From NCBI RefSeq assembly GCF_016509475.1, contig NC_057345.1, positions 136,638,566 to 136,702,565 on the forward strand: a DNA stretch of 64,000 nt. Reading direction: 5' to 3'. The notes below the pieces were generated by a model that worked only from the letters and a program-made list of their open reading frames with translations, was not told the DNA's origin and did not search any database. How positions within the stretch are numbered: the first letter of the stretch is position 1; every line of letters starts with the position of its first letter. The stretch comes from Prionailurus bengalensis (lineage: Eukaryota; Chordata; Mammalia; Carnivora; Felidae). The position numbers and the translations under genes were made by a program. Of the stretch, positions 33,177-44,522 are shown piece by piece.

Positions 33177-33888
33177 TCCCCACTTTAACTGAATGCCTGT
33201 TGGGGAGCCTTAGTTTACAGGGTATTGACACATGTCCCTCTGGCTAAATGTCAGTATCTCATTGAGTCTTCAACTTTTCACAAGGAACAGTAATAAAGAA
33301 TGGGTCTACTTTTAGCATTCATTTCTGTGGTCCCAGCAGTGAGTTAGATTCTCTGTGGTATAGCCACAGGAACAGAACAGCAGCCTCTGGAATTCTTTAC
33401 CTATAACTCGTTTAATCAATTGAATATCAGACATCAATGATCTTCATCCTCATAGAAAGTAAATAGTACCCATTTCGTTCCTTCACCAGCTCCTTTCTGT
33501 GTGACACTTTGGCCTTTATGCTTTATCCTCAACTTTTCTTTAATTTTAAAGATTGTTTTCTGGGCCCAGACACTAATATTCTTTAAGCAAAAGTGAACAA
33601 ATTTCATGTCTACTATGGATAAAAAAAATAATTTTACTATTTATCCAAGTCTAGACTTACCAAAGAAGAAAATATTTATTCTCTTAAGTCAGGCTAAAAA
33701 TAATATTGTTTAAGGTACACAGGCAATTGAAGAAATCAAGTTTTCCCTCCACCCACTATATATCTCGATAATTGCCTCATTTCTCCACCCTTCATCACCC
33801 TGTCCACTTGTTTTGCTGCATAAACAACCTGGGCTTACCTTTTGTGGTATCTGTTTTTTCTTTAACTAGGTACCCTTCAGAGGTTAAA

Positions 33889-33890
<2 letters not shown>
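33177..33890. other. Unassigned sequence
   Basis: No gene or repeat recognised. Confidence 0.45.

Positions 33891-33896
<6 letters not shown>

Positions 33897-33948
<52 letters not shown>
33897..33948. repeat. (GA)26 microsatellite
   Basis: Uninterrupted GA run, preceded by 'aaagagaaa'. The open frame across it (33772-34035) is an artefact of the repeat. Confidence 0.96.
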
Positions 33949-33950
<2 letters not shown>

Positions 33951-34203
33951 ATCCAGTCTGCATCACTGCTTAAAACTATTAGAAGACAGTAATTCACTAG
34001 CTGGGACAATACAATTCAAAACACCAAAAAGATAACAGGTTTTGAGAAATTGGCATATGTTAGTGATTATGCAATCATTCATTTCCCACAGATTTCTTTT
34101 TATAGGAAACTTTGGAAAATCCCAAAAGAACTGACCGAGTCATTTAAACCACAACAGGTTTCTTTCAACATCAAAACCATGGGTAGGAGTGGGCGAGGAG
34201 AAA

Positions 34204-34334
34204 TTTTCTTTCTTTCTTTTTTTTTTCTTTTCTTTTTTCTTCCTTCTTTCTTCTTTCTTCCTTTCCTTTCCTTTCCTTTCCTTTCCTTTCCTTTCCTTTC
34301 CTTTCCTTTCCTTTCCCTTCCCTCTTTCTCTTTT
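34204..34334. repeat. 131-nt uninterrupted pyrimidine tract with (CCTTT)n
   Basis: Every base from 34204 to 34334 is T or C on the plus strand. The core (about 34259-34316) is a pentanucleotide CCTTT array of about 11 units. Simultaneous open frames on both strands (34050-34523 plus; 34100-34571 minus) exist because the tract encodes no stops, so they do not indicate a gene. Confidence 0.96.
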
Positions 34335-35002
34335 AAACGTGGACAGCCTGGTCTGAGCGTGCAGAGCTGTGGCTTCCACTTCTGTGGATGCCTTCTGAAC
34401 AGCAGATCTGACTTCCTCCTCAAACCAAGGCATCCTGAAAGCATCCAAGCAGAGGAAGCATTTTTTCACCATGACATGGGAAAGGGCCACAGAGATCCCA
34501 ATGGAAACGGACATTTCATGTGAGTGACTATTTCTACCCCAGCTTGGCTTCTTGCCTAATTCAACAGACACTTAGGTGGCTGAAGAGGGAAATTTTTGTT
34601 AAAGTGAATCCAGTTCTGAGTTGGATACGGAGCCTTTTGACTGGTGGCCGAGTTCCTTGTGCAAGCTGGCAAAACTCACAAATTTTTCTTTTTGGTTGTT
34701 GCTGTTGGTTTTGAAAATACTTCATTTCCTGGCAACGATTTTCTTTCTCTAGTAGATAAAGGGGAAGATCTTTTCCATCTACGCCATATAACACTCCTAT
34801 CATCTTAAAAAGTCTTTTCTCAACTAGGCAGGATCCCCCCAAAGACTCCCTCTCCCTCTCCATGGCCCCTTGACAGCTGGCTTATAACCAACGGGTCTCA
34901 GAAAAGTCCTCCCTTTCCCTGATTGTGTATGTCAGCGGGCGTCTGTTTGCTGTCATCAGAAGGTTCATCTTACATGTATGACCACGGGAGCTGTGTGTGC
35001 AT
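34335..35002. other. Unassigned sequence
   Basis: No repeat family recognised; moderately GC-balanced (34340-34510) then AT-rich. No gene model supported. Confidence 0.4.
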
Positions 35003-35004
35003 GC

Positions 35005-35030
35005 GTGTGTGTGTGTGTGTGTGTGTGTGT
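35005..35030. repeat. (GT)13 microsatellite
   Basis: Uninterrupted GT run, preceded by 'ctgtgtgtgcatgc'. Confidence 0.95.
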
Positions 35031-35214
35031 AAAGGGTGGGCACAGAGCCCAGTTTTAAGCTTTCAAGAATACTCAAAGATGGTGATTGAAAAAATTAGAG
35101 ATGAAGATGGCACTCCTTCCCCTGTTGCTCCCCAGGAAGCAGCGTAAAATCTCTTGTCATGGGCCACCTATCATATTGATGCAATATGCACCACTGTGTT
35201 AATCAAAAGTAGAC

Positions 35215-35665
35215 AAACTTCTGCACTGGTGGCAGAGTGAATTGACACAAACTTTCTGAGTAGCAGTGTAGCATTACAAGTTAAAAGCTTTAAAAATCGT
35301 CTGTCTGTACTTAGGAATTGATCTTAAGGAAGTGTTCATGAGCGTACACTAAGATTTATTAGCAAGGCTTTTTCACTGCAAAATAAAAAGTGAAAACAAA
35401 TGTCCAACATTTGGGACGTGGTTCATCAGCTGTGATATGTCCATCTAATGGAAGATTTTGCAGTCGTGTTTTTAAAAAGTCTGCAAAGATAGGGGGTAGG
35501 GTTTTTGGCATAATGTAGACGGGAGGAAAAAGAAGAATAAGAAACTGACACTGTTTAATGACAGCTTTGTATAAATACATACATGCATAACTGCACAAGT
35601 AAATGATCCATAGGGAACACACCAAAATTGTAGCAGTGATTTTCTCTGTAGCTTGGCATTCCAGA
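35215..35665 (+). mobile_element. Ancient L1 LINE, ORF2 3' end and 3' UTR type sequence
   Basis: Follows the old L1 3' pattern in order: 'aggaattgatcttaaggaagtgttcatgagcg', 'ttattagcaaggctttttcactgcaaaataaaaagtgaaaacaaatgtccaacatttgggacgtggttcatcagctgtgatatgtccatctaatgga', 'cagtcgtgtttttaaaaag', 'gcataatgtagacgggagg', 'aactgacactgtttaatgacag'. Decayed. Confidence 0.65.
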
Positions 35666-35894
35666 TAGGGTGGATGGACACATGGATGGCTAGGTAGATA
35701 ATTAGGTAGATATAGGTAAAACTGTTTTTGTAAGGAGGAAAATGCTCTTTGTTAGATGCAAAAATGCTTACCTAATCTGTAAGTAATATAAATTATGAAA
35801 ACATCCGTATCAAAGTTTAAAAAAGTTTTTCATTAGTGTAACCACCTCAGACATAGAAATAGCTTGAAACAAATGAGAGATTTTAGATAGGGCA

Positions 35895-36030
35895 GAGGGC
35901 TAAGAGATCACCTAGTTTCTCTCTCTGTTTTCCCAGGGGGAGAAACAAGAAACACAGAGAGGTGATATCTCTTTTATCAAGGTTATAGTAACTTTATGAT
36001 AGAGCTAGAACAAGCCTTAGCCCGTAGCTT
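35895..36030 (-). repeat. MIR fragment, antisense, probable
   Basis: 'gggggagaaacaagaaacacagagaggtgatatctcttttatcaaggttatagtaactttatgatagagctagaa' resembles reverse MIR (…atgaggaaactgaggcacagagaggttaagtaacttgcccaaggtcacacagc…gcagagc…). Confidence 0.45.
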
Positions 36031-36732
36031 GTTCCAATAGGCAACGGATGGCATTTTATTGTTAATGTTCTTTCTTTGTTTACATGTAGGTCATTGATTT
36101 TGATTGTGGTTGGATTATTTGGTTGGCATATTTACCTCCCAAATGGTCACCTGTTTCTCCATATTGTGGGTAGTTTGACATTCTAAATTGGAAAAGGTTG
36201 TCACAATATTAATAATAGCCTAGCATGCTGTGCAGACAATGTCTGACAAGTGTTGGTATGCAGCAAGAGCTTCTGTCTTTGAATCCGTTGCTATTTATGC
36301 ATCTCACTTTTAACATAGATGACTTTGAACTTGAGACTAGTCAAAAATGCAAGGGAAATAAACTAAAAGAAATGATTTCCAATCCAGTAACACAAAGATC
36401 CTTTAGTTAGGTATTTTTTTCCTGCACCAAACACAGAACCTTGTAAGCGTCAATAACTAGCTGTTGACCAAATTAATAAATGCACAATGTTTTTGGAAAC
36501 ATTTTCCCACCATAGAATTATATGTAGTTAGAACTGGCATTACCATTTAAATAATTCACATAGGTCTTTCTTTAAATAGTATAGTAAAATAAGATTTCCA
36601 GACACTCAAGAGTGGCTTTTTTTTTTTTTTTTGGTTTAAACTCTTCCCTTTATCACCGTGTATGTTGCAAATATTATGTTGCAAATATTAACTGTGAAAA
36701 CATCACATAATACCTACCTGGTATTATAACTT
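36031..36732. other. Unassigned sequence
   Basis: AT-rich, with a short direct repeat 'gttgcaaatatta' (36665-36690). No gene. Confidence 0.45.
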
Positions 36733-36953
36733 TATTTTTAAAAAATTTTTTTAATGCTTATTTATTTTTGACAGAGAGAGACAGAGCATGAGCAGGGGAG
36801 GGGCAGAGAGAGAGGGAGACACAGAATCCAAAGCAGGCTCCAGGCTCTGAGCTGTCAGCACAGAGCCCGGCACGGGGCTCAAACTCACGGACCGCGAGAT
36901 CATGACCTGAGCCGAAGTCAGATGCTCAACTGACTGAGCCACCCAGTCGCCCC
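36733..36953 (-). mobile_element. CAN-SINE, reverse
   Basis: Near-consensus reverse element: 'aatgcttatttatttttgacagagagagacagagcatgagcagggg', 'ctgagctgtcagcacagagcccggcacggggctcaaactcacggaccgcgagatcatgacctgagcc', 'actgagccacccagtcgcccc'. The flanking 'taacttt' on both sides (36727 and 36954) fits a target-site duplication. Confidence 0.95.
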
Positions 36954-38436
36954 TAACTTTCTTATAATTCAGTGAGTATTTATAATTTCTTAGTAGGGAT
37001 ATTTAAGTTAATGAGTTCTTCCTCCATTCTTTTTATTGAAACATTAAAATCTTTTAGAAATCACTTTATGAATGCCGTTTTAATTCTTTTACCGTATTCA
37101 TTGACCACTGCTTTAGCAAGAAAAGAGATTAAATGATTCGGGTTTAAAGAAACAAATTGGTGCACTGATCTTCAGGTATTTCTCTTCCTGATATGGCCAC
37201 TAAAGTCTAAGTGTGGTAGCACAGGCTCGACCACAGTGCTGGTTTCATTGGTGTTCCCCTCTATTATTTGTCAGGGATTCGAAATTTGGTGTAAGAAACC
37301 CACTAACCTTCAGCACACTCAGAAACAGACTGGCTCCTCTAAAATAATTCATGAGGGCTGGCCTCATGAAAAGTTAGGTGAGTCCACCGGGTAGAAGGAC
37401 ATCAAATGTAATACGGGAGCTTTTAGTAGCAGTTAGACTCAAGTTCAGGATTCTTGAAATTAACCATTCAGGAATCTCTATGTCATGGACTGTTGAAGGG
37501 CCCCGAGCAGGACTGCTGGAACTGTCTCCCAGTGGTAATGTGTTTAGTTTGGCCGTGAGGGAAGTATTACTTAAAAGCCAGGTATCTAGCTTCCTTTGCT
37601 ACATTACAGGATCTGGTAACCCTAGGATTGGTGTGTGCTGGGTAGAGGCACCTGTCTGTGTAGATGAGGCAGGTGCCCTTTACTGGCTGTGCTGACTCTG
37701 ACCTCACCTGCTTTACACAGACATTTCCAGCTTCATCAGTATGGATATTTGAATTGTTTTTTTTTTTTTACTGCTATCAAAGGACTAAAGCATTGTCGGT
37801 GCTTCCTTCTGCCCTAGGTGTATGTTGTTACTTGACTCAACATCTAACCCCTTATTGCATCAGAAAGTATGCTGAAATTTCAGTAGGTAATTATCTTTTA
37901 TGTCCTTGTAAGTATAAATTATAGGCTCTTTTTTATTCACGTTATGTCTTCTTTCTATTTTTAAGGAAATGGTACAAGGCTTCCTAACCCATTTTTTCGA
38001 GCTACTGCAAACTTTGCTTTTCTCCCTTTTCCGAACTCTTATAGTATGCTTTGTGTCTAAGAATTTAGTTAAGATTGGCACTATAGTATTGCTCTGGAAT
38101 TCAATCCAGTCCCAAACTAGACATTTTTCTCCACAAAGGGTGAGGATAAAGCATTTTACTAATATCACATATAATGAGAATATTTTTACTAATATTACTG
38201 CTAATAAACTAGTGTTAATTTACTAAAATTCCTCATATTACTGAACCTAGTAGAACGCTGGGCACACAGCGGATCTGCAAGTGTACTCATTGATCGAATC
38301 AGTATTTCCACTTTTTTACTATTTAACCTAAAACATTAATTTCCTTAAGCATGAAAATTATTTATTGAACTGTAAGAGATCGCCCATAAAACATACTAAG
38401 TCAAATAATATCACTTCCTCTTTCATGTCTTTAGGA
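36954..38436. other. Unassigned intergenic-type sequence
   Basis: About 1.5 kb. The 105-codon frame at 37378-37695 and opposing frames at 37860-38226 have no recognised domain; the opposing pair overlaps, which argues against both. Confidence 0.4.
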
Positions 38437-38470
38437 AGAGATGCTTCTACCAAATGCAGAATACAAAAAT
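38435..38470 (+). other. Candidate 36-bp microexon
   Basis: An acceptor-like tract (cttcctctttcatgtctttag) is followed by 36 bp open in one frame (12 codons beginning Glu-Glu-Met-Leu-Leu) and then a full consensus donor 'aat|gtaagt'. No homology recognised. Splice-like pairs this close occur by chance in 64 kb, so support is weak. Confidence 0.18.
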
Positions 38471-39052
38471 GTAAGTCGCTGCCCTGAATTTCTGTTACCT
38501 TATACATTTCTTCTTACCACTGCTGAGCCAATGTTTTCCTCTTTTAATTTCTCTATTAACTTTAATTAGGCTCATGAGTTTGCTGGCCAGGTGGGTTTTC
38601 CCTAAATACCCACAACTCTGTTTTCCAGGCTAACAGTAGAATTAAGTTAAGCTGCAGATCTGAGGCAGAATCTAACATTATAAGCTATGGAAGGTTCCAA
38701 TGCCACTACAACTCATTTTATCCACTGAGGATTTCAGCAGGCAGCACTTTTAATAAGCCAGGCTCGACATTTTTCAAGGAATACTTTGGGATCCATTTTT
38801 GAAAGCAATATTGGTTACGATTCCACAGCTGGAAGATTTCCGAGAAAATAATGTTTTGTCCTCTGGAAAACATACTTGGTCCATACGGCATACAAAACAT
38901 AATAACTCTAAGCAACCGGTTCTAAATGTTACTAACACATATCTCTAATATGTAATTTGCCAATGGCATTGTCATAGGAACATGATATAAGAATAGTACA
39001 ATGATTTCCAATTCACTCTTTCGTTTTATCTCATTTTATTTTGTCTTTTAGG

Positions 39053-39198
39053 AAACACAAATTGCCTACATTATTTATGTATTTCTGTACATTGACATAG
39101 ATTTCACTTGTAATTTTCTTACTGAAAATTTTGAAAAAAAGCAACAGAACAGAGCTGAAAATCTTCTGCGATCGTACAGGGCATTAGATCGTCTCAGG
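39053..39198 (+). other. Candidate internal exon
   Basis: An acceptor 'tattttgtcttttag' ends just before 39053. The following DNA is open for about 49 codons (starting Glu-Thr-Gln-Ile-Ala; second half charged, …Asn-Arg-Ala-Glu-Asn-Leu-Leu-Arg-Ser-Tyr-Arg-Ala-Leu-Asp-Arg-Leu-Arg) up to 'ctcag|gtact', a possible donor. An in-frame stop lies in the acceptor itself, as expected if the frame begins there. Three CpGs survive at 39169-39190. The protein is not recognised, and the AT-rich first half does not look coding. Confidence 0.18.
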
Positions 39199-40244
39199 TA
39201 CTGGCTGCTGGTTTAATAAAAGGATAGGATTTCCATTTACTCCAGGCAGGCTTAATGTATTGTTCTCAGAGTGAGACAGTCAGAATGAGTCAGGAGCCAA
39301 AGAATACACTTTATAGACACAAATAATCGTAAATTCAGAATGTCACCTTTAGGCAGAGGCATTTTTATTATTGTTAGTGGAGCTGCTGAGTAGGTTTGAT
39401 GTTTTATTCTCTTGAGGACTCAATGTTCCTGAGTCCTGGAGCCCTGTCTTTATCAGGCTCGCAAGGAGGGAGCCCAGCCAAACTTGCTTCCTATACTTCT
39501 CTATGATTGATAGCAGATGGCATGCTTTAAAATAAACCTATCCATTAGCAGTCCTCAGTGTTTTTACTCAAGGCATTTACAACTGTCTCAAGCAGAAAAC
39601 ACATTCACTCTGTGAGCTAGTTTCAGTCCACAACAGCTGTACAGGTGCAAATCTCTCATTAACTCTTAAATAGTAGTGAAATAAACAATGGCTTTTTCTC
39701 TTCCTTTATTTGAGGGAGCATACTTCAAAGCTGCTGTGGAATTATTCTCCTCCGCAGCAAAGCTTCAAAGGGTGGAGTTTTATTAAAACCGCATAATATT
39801 ATGCAATGATAGGCTAGCCCAAAGAATGTATAGATCATGTGGTGGAAGTTATAGTTTAAGAATTTGTTTCTATGCACACAGATTTAGTGGTAACTTACCA
39901 GTCTCACAAGAGTGATTGTGATGAGGTAGGGGAAAAAAAATACTCAACAAGAGTCCCTAGCAGCACCGAGGCCCTTGGTGACAGGCACCTCTGCTCAATG
40001 TATAGCCTCCTCTCCCCTTTCCCTCCCCCTCCCTGCTTGCAAAGGGAGTGTTTCACCTGAACTTTTATCAATACAGTGAGTTAATGGTTTGTTTTTAGGC
40101 AGTCAATTGAATTTCCTTGCATATTGGTAGCTAGAGAAAAGCAAAGTCATTTAAAAGTTAATTTGTTACCCATACTGAACACCGGTAAGAAGGTTGATTT
40201 GCACTCAAGTGAAGAAAAAAAGCTTTGTAGTTTAAAAGAGTATT
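39199..40244. other. Unassigned; conserved-element-like stretch
   Basis: No repeat recognised in about 1 kb, which is unusual here. 39700-39830 has balanced composition with TTTATT and TAAT-type homeodomain-like words and no simple repeats, which is how conserved noncoding elements often look. Only comparison with other mammals can decide. Confidence 0.3.
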
Positions 40245-40400
40245 ACTATTAATATTGGCAAACACCTCACAGAACTCACCTTGTGCCAAGTATTGGTGTA
40301 TAATCTTACAAATAAAAACTTATTAAATCTTATCAATAACTCTTGAGAAAGCTATTGTTAATATCCCTAATTTTACATGTAAGGAAGTCACCGTGCTGTG
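40245..40400 (-). repeat. MIR, antisense
   Basis: 'ctcaccttgtgccaagtattggtg', 'cttacaaataaaaacttattaaatcttatcaataactcttgagaaagctattgttaatatccctaattttacatgtaaggaag' matches reverse MIR (…tgccaggcact…aatcctcacaacaaccctatgagg…attatccccattttacagatgagg). Confidence 0.65.
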
Positions 40401-40426
40401 TTATCTTCGGTGTAATTAATAATCAG

Positions 40427-40667
40427 ACCCCATGCCTGAGTGGCTCAGTCAGTTGAGCAGGTGAGCATAGGACTCTTGATGTCTTCTCAGGTGATGATCT
40501 CACGCTTCATGAGTTCAAGCCCTGTGTTGGGTGTCAGTGCAGAGCCCACTTGGGGTTCTCTCTTCCCCTCTCTCTCTGTCCCTCCCCATAGGTGTGCTCT
40601 CTCTCTCTCACTCACTCTTTCTCTCTCTCACAATAAACAAACAAACAAACAAACAAACAAGCAAACC
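40427..40667 (+). mobile_element. CAN-SINE, forward, with (ACAA)n tail
   Basis: Head 'accccatgcctgagtggctcagtcagttgagca', a small insertion in the head ('ggtgagcatag'), 'caggtgatgatctcacg', 'gagttcaagccctgtgttggg', short body, CT-rich linker and a tail 'caataaacaaac…' that is an (AAAC)n repeat at about 40632-40666. Confidence 0.92.
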
Positions 40668-40699
40668 AGTAAGGCTCCAAGCAGAGTACTTCCCTGTAG

Positions 40700-40955
40700 A
40701 AGTTGAGAGCATGGTTTCTAAGGCCACACTGCCTGGGTTCAAATGCTTACTTCAGCACTTACCGTCCATATGACCACAGGAATGTCATTTGATGGTCCCT
40801 GTTTTCTCACTTCTTACTTTACAGCTCCACTGTGGGCTAATACTTGTTCTTTCCTGTAATGTTTGTCGTGATGATTGAATGAATAAGTGTATGTATAATG
40901 CTTAGAACAATGCCTGAGACTTAGTAAATGCTATAAAAGTTTTAGCTAGTGCGTT
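40700..40955 (+). repeat. MIR, near full length
   Basis: 'gagcatggtttctaaggccacactgcctgggttcaaatgcttacttcagcacttaccg', 'tgaccacaggaatgtcatttgatggtccctgttttctcacttc', 'gtgatgattgaatgaataagtgtatgtataatgcttagaacaatgcctgagacttagtaaatgct' covers the whole MIR order. Confidence 0.85.
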
Positions 40956-42380
40956 GTCATCATCATCATTATGAAAAACATTAGGTTGACTCTTAAGCCC
41001 TTAATATAAATTAGTCTTTTCTGTGTTTTGAACTATTTTAATGTTCAAACAGAATAATCCATTCATTTTTATTTCACAGTTTATTAATCAAACACATACA
41101 CAGTTGCAAATCAGAGACCCTGATCAGCATGAGGTAGAAAGGGTTTTCATATGAAATTGATAAGATTTGATCCCAAAGCAAAGTAATTTGACATTCTAGC
41201 TTTACCAGCCTTACTGTTGGTGAGTGTGTCATTCCTTTGGGCCTCCTGAGATAATGAAACTGGTTAATGGAGCCCCTCATCACAACCTCCCATGGGTCCC
41301 AATGGGCCCACGCTGCCATGATAGGTAAACTCATGCCAAAATATCTCTTCAATGGGCAGCTGAAAGACAAAGCAATAAGTCATAAAATATGCTCTATAAC
41401 TTTCCTATCCCCTGCTATAGTTTATAAAGGGTAGCCTGGGTTAAAGGATTTTTCAGAGGAAGGCTCACATACCAGAGACGTACCATTAACTTCCCAGTGA
41501 CCACTCAACTAAAGATAGACAGAAAAATATGCTGAAAAAAACCTAAGTGCACATAAGGCACTTTGGTTACAACCCATCTTCGCAGTGTCTGTGTGTTTTC
41601 TCACCGGGAGCCTTTTGTAGAGAAATTTGCTTTTCTTGTCTTTGCAAGTGCACTCAAGTAAGTTTTGTAATAAATATAACCTATACACAAAGTGGAAAAA
41701 AAAACCCCAAATGATGTGGGGAAATTTAAGTGATGAACAACTGGGTTAGTACTGGGTTATTTTATGTTGGTATGGATATGAGATATCCAATTATTATAAT
41801 TATAATAACGATTTGGTTACCCATAACATTTCATTTGGATTTCTGAAAAGTAATTCTATATTGGGTATGGTTATAGAAGGTAAGTGCTGGGCCAATGGAT
41901 ATTCCATACTTCTTGCTGTAAGCTTCAAGGGAATATGGCTAGTAATTTGAGATTACTCAAGGGCACCTTGCTGTGCATTTTAGAGGAAGTTGGTATATTA
42001 ATGGTTCCTCTACACTTCATTACTAGTTTTAGTATCACACTGAATGGGATTAAGTCAGTTAGATTTATAAACTCTCTATACAGAGAGAAGGAAAGAGAAA
42101 AAAAAAATAAGGAATAAGACCTAGGAAAATCAGTACACTTATTGGATTAAATGTCCTAGAGAGAGAAATTAAGTTTTAGTAAGAATTTTTTTTCAGAAAG
42201 ATAGATATTAGTAGCTTGAAAAAATTTAAGAATATATTTAAGCGTTAAGATTTTTATAGTAGCATAAACTAAGACTATATTATTACAGAAGTATAACTAT
42301 GCATGATTTATATCTCCTGTAGAATGCCAAATAATCAGCATTTGTAGTGCAGTGGAAGAAAGGAGGGGTAAGGAACTAGA
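40956..42380. other. Unassigned intergenic-type sequence
   Basis: About 1.4 kb. A 98-codon minus frame (41074-41370) ends next to AATAAA-type hexamers on the minus strand (about 41040-41090), but no domain or acceptor is recognised. Confidence 0.4.
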
Positions 42381-42384
42381 CATC

Positions 42385-42520
42385 AGTGTACCTGCATTCA
42401 GTAAAGAATAACAAACCCAATATCTGTATACCCTTAGGCCAATTACTTCAGCTCTTTTTTCTTAAATGCAAGTTCCCTATGTCTCAGATTCCTCAACGGT
42501 AAGTTCAGAGGGTTGGACTA
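42385..42520 (+). repeat. MIR fragment, weak
   Basis: 'cccttaggccaattacttcagctcttttttcttaaatgcaagttcc' then 'tctcagattcctcaacggtaagttcagaggg' resembles MIR 5'/core order but is very diverged. Confidence 0.35.
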
Positions 42521-43629
42521 TCAGAAAATCAAACAAATGGCAGGTGGGTTTGGATTCCCCCCACTCCCGTGGCCATGATAGGCAGCAATAATTGATTATA
42601 GACTTCCTGCTAAGCCAATATGAGGCTTTTGAATTCTCAATGCCGTGAGCTGAGCAGCCTTTCTGTGGTCCTCCTTACTCAAAGTGAACTTGAAATGAGA
42701 CTCACTGACTCTATTAGCACCTCAATGGTCCCTAAATTGCAAAAATTCTGGATTAATACTTTCCCACCTTGAGGCATTGTCTGAGTTTAAATGGGAAGAT
42801 GTGTTAAACGGAGAGACAGATAAAAATAATTCATATTTTGGTGAAGATAGTATCAATGCTGGTGTCTTAATGTTACTTTCGATGACTGTATTCCTCTGAG
42901 GAATCCTTCCTTTTAGGGAAATCTTGATATCCTTTCACACTAGTTTATTTATTTACTGTTATAGTTTTAAAAGTGCTGAACCTATTATTTTCCTTTAGTT
43001 GTTCACTTGGCCCCTTATTCAACATAACCTTTCTGCTAGTTTATACCCAGTGTCTGTTCTTCTAAACTGATCCAAAAATTGTGTACCCAATGTTCTCTTC
43101 AATAGCTATTTATCCCTTGAGCTCCCCTTTTTTCTGTTTGTTCTTTTGAAGACTTGTTCTACTTTGTTCAGAGCTTGAAATTAGCAATTTCCAAGTAGTC
43201 TATATCTGTCTGTTTCTTTCTCTGAACTCTTGTTTAATTGGAATGTTTTAGAAGTTGAGGTTCATTCCCAACTATGGGTCACAATTGGGTTTCTCTGCAT
43301 TATTAGTTACATGTCAGAGTAGACGGCTGTTATCCAGAGCCTTGTGATGTGAATAGCAGCTTTTTAAAATCAGGAAATTATCTTTAGTTTATGAAACGTC
43401 CCTGATAAATATGTAACTTATTGTATCACCCAAAATAATAGCGATTTCTTAAGAATATATTGCATTACTCCTTGCAATAATTCTTCTTTTTAATATAGTT
43501 TCAGACGGAGGGCCTAAACTCTCCCAGTTCAGAACTTTATTACTATCATACCTTTTAGTAGCACTTTACATTTTGGAGAGTCTTCGTAGTTTCTATTTCT
43601 GGTGATTTTCAAGAAAATGTGGTCTTTTG
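42521..43629. other. Unassigned intergenic-type sequence
   Basis: No gene or repeat recognised. Confidence 0.4.
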
Positions 43630-43770
43630 GCTATGATTATGGGTTGGGACTTAGGAGACAGATTTTGGCCCTTTCCCGTCTCTGTGACTATGATTTTAAG
43701 TTACAATGACCAGTGACCCTATTTCTCCACAATCAGGCTTTCATCTCTGTAAAGTGGGTGCAATGTTGCT
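43630..43770 (+). repeat. MIR fragment
   Basis: 'gggttgggacttaggagacagattttggccc', 'cgtctctgtgactatgattttaagttacaatgacc' and 'tttcatctctgtaaagtgggtgcaatg' follow the MIR order through its core. Confidence 0.5.
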
Positions 43771-44464
43771 TATTTTGTTTGTGCGTGTGGTAGAAAGAAA
43801 TATTTTTTCTAGGCTATTTGCCTTAAGTTCTTCAAGAGAAAAAAGCCCTAAGGAGCATGCAAGGTAGCACTTACCATGTCATCTTGGACTTCGTTTCCCA
43901 TCCTCATGTTTCTTTCCTAACAAAAAAGTAATGAAATTATCCCTGAGAGAGAAGAGAAGCTGGATGGCAGCCAAGAATTTGGGCGGCATCCCCAATGGTA
44001 GTTGACATTTTTGTGAATCAGTTGACTTTCTTGTCACCTGGAGTAATGTTAAGTTGAATTTGTATGTTCAGCACAGTGAAATAAGCAGAGTTTTTAAATG
44101 TTGAATGTTCAGCAAATTAACAGTTACAAGCCTTCATATCCAAAGGCAATAAAGTATTGTTATGTAATTAAAATTAAGCAGAGTTCACATTGACAATAAA
44201 TAAATACACACTTTAAGATGAGAAAAATGTGAGCAAATATATTAGCAATAATTAACATGTAATACTTTAAATAATATTTGAACTACTTACAAAACTAACT
44301 TTCTGTTGTACATTGACAGCAAGGCAATTGGGGCATTAATCAGCCAGGTTCTGAATGGCTGACCATCAGAAATTTGACAAAAAAGCAGGTCAAAGAGTTG
44401 CTGGTACACTCTCTTCTTTGAGAAAGCTTGTGACTATTCCTAGGAAGATAAAGCAAACACGCCT
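43771..44464. other. Unassigned sequence
   Basis: AT-rich, with no gene or repeat recognised. Confidence 0.45.
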
Positions 44465-44483
44465 ATGCGCGCGAGCGCACCCG

Positions 44484-44519
<36 letters not shown>
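44465..44519. repeat. Compound (CG)n(CA)n alternating purine-pyrimidine repeat
   Basis: Starts 'atgcgcgcgagcgcac', then a perfect 38-bp purine-pyrimidine alternation (44482-44519) made of about five CG steps followed by about fourteen CA steps. The CpG density is far above its surroundings. Confidence 0.95.

Positions 44520-44522
<3 letters not shown>

Noticed and set aside
34050..34571. 157-codon plus-strand and 143-codon minus-strand open frames
   Set aside because: Both pass through the pyrimidine tract, which contains no stop codons on either strand; the encoded Phe/Leu/Ser or Lys/Arg/Glu runs are repeat artefacts.
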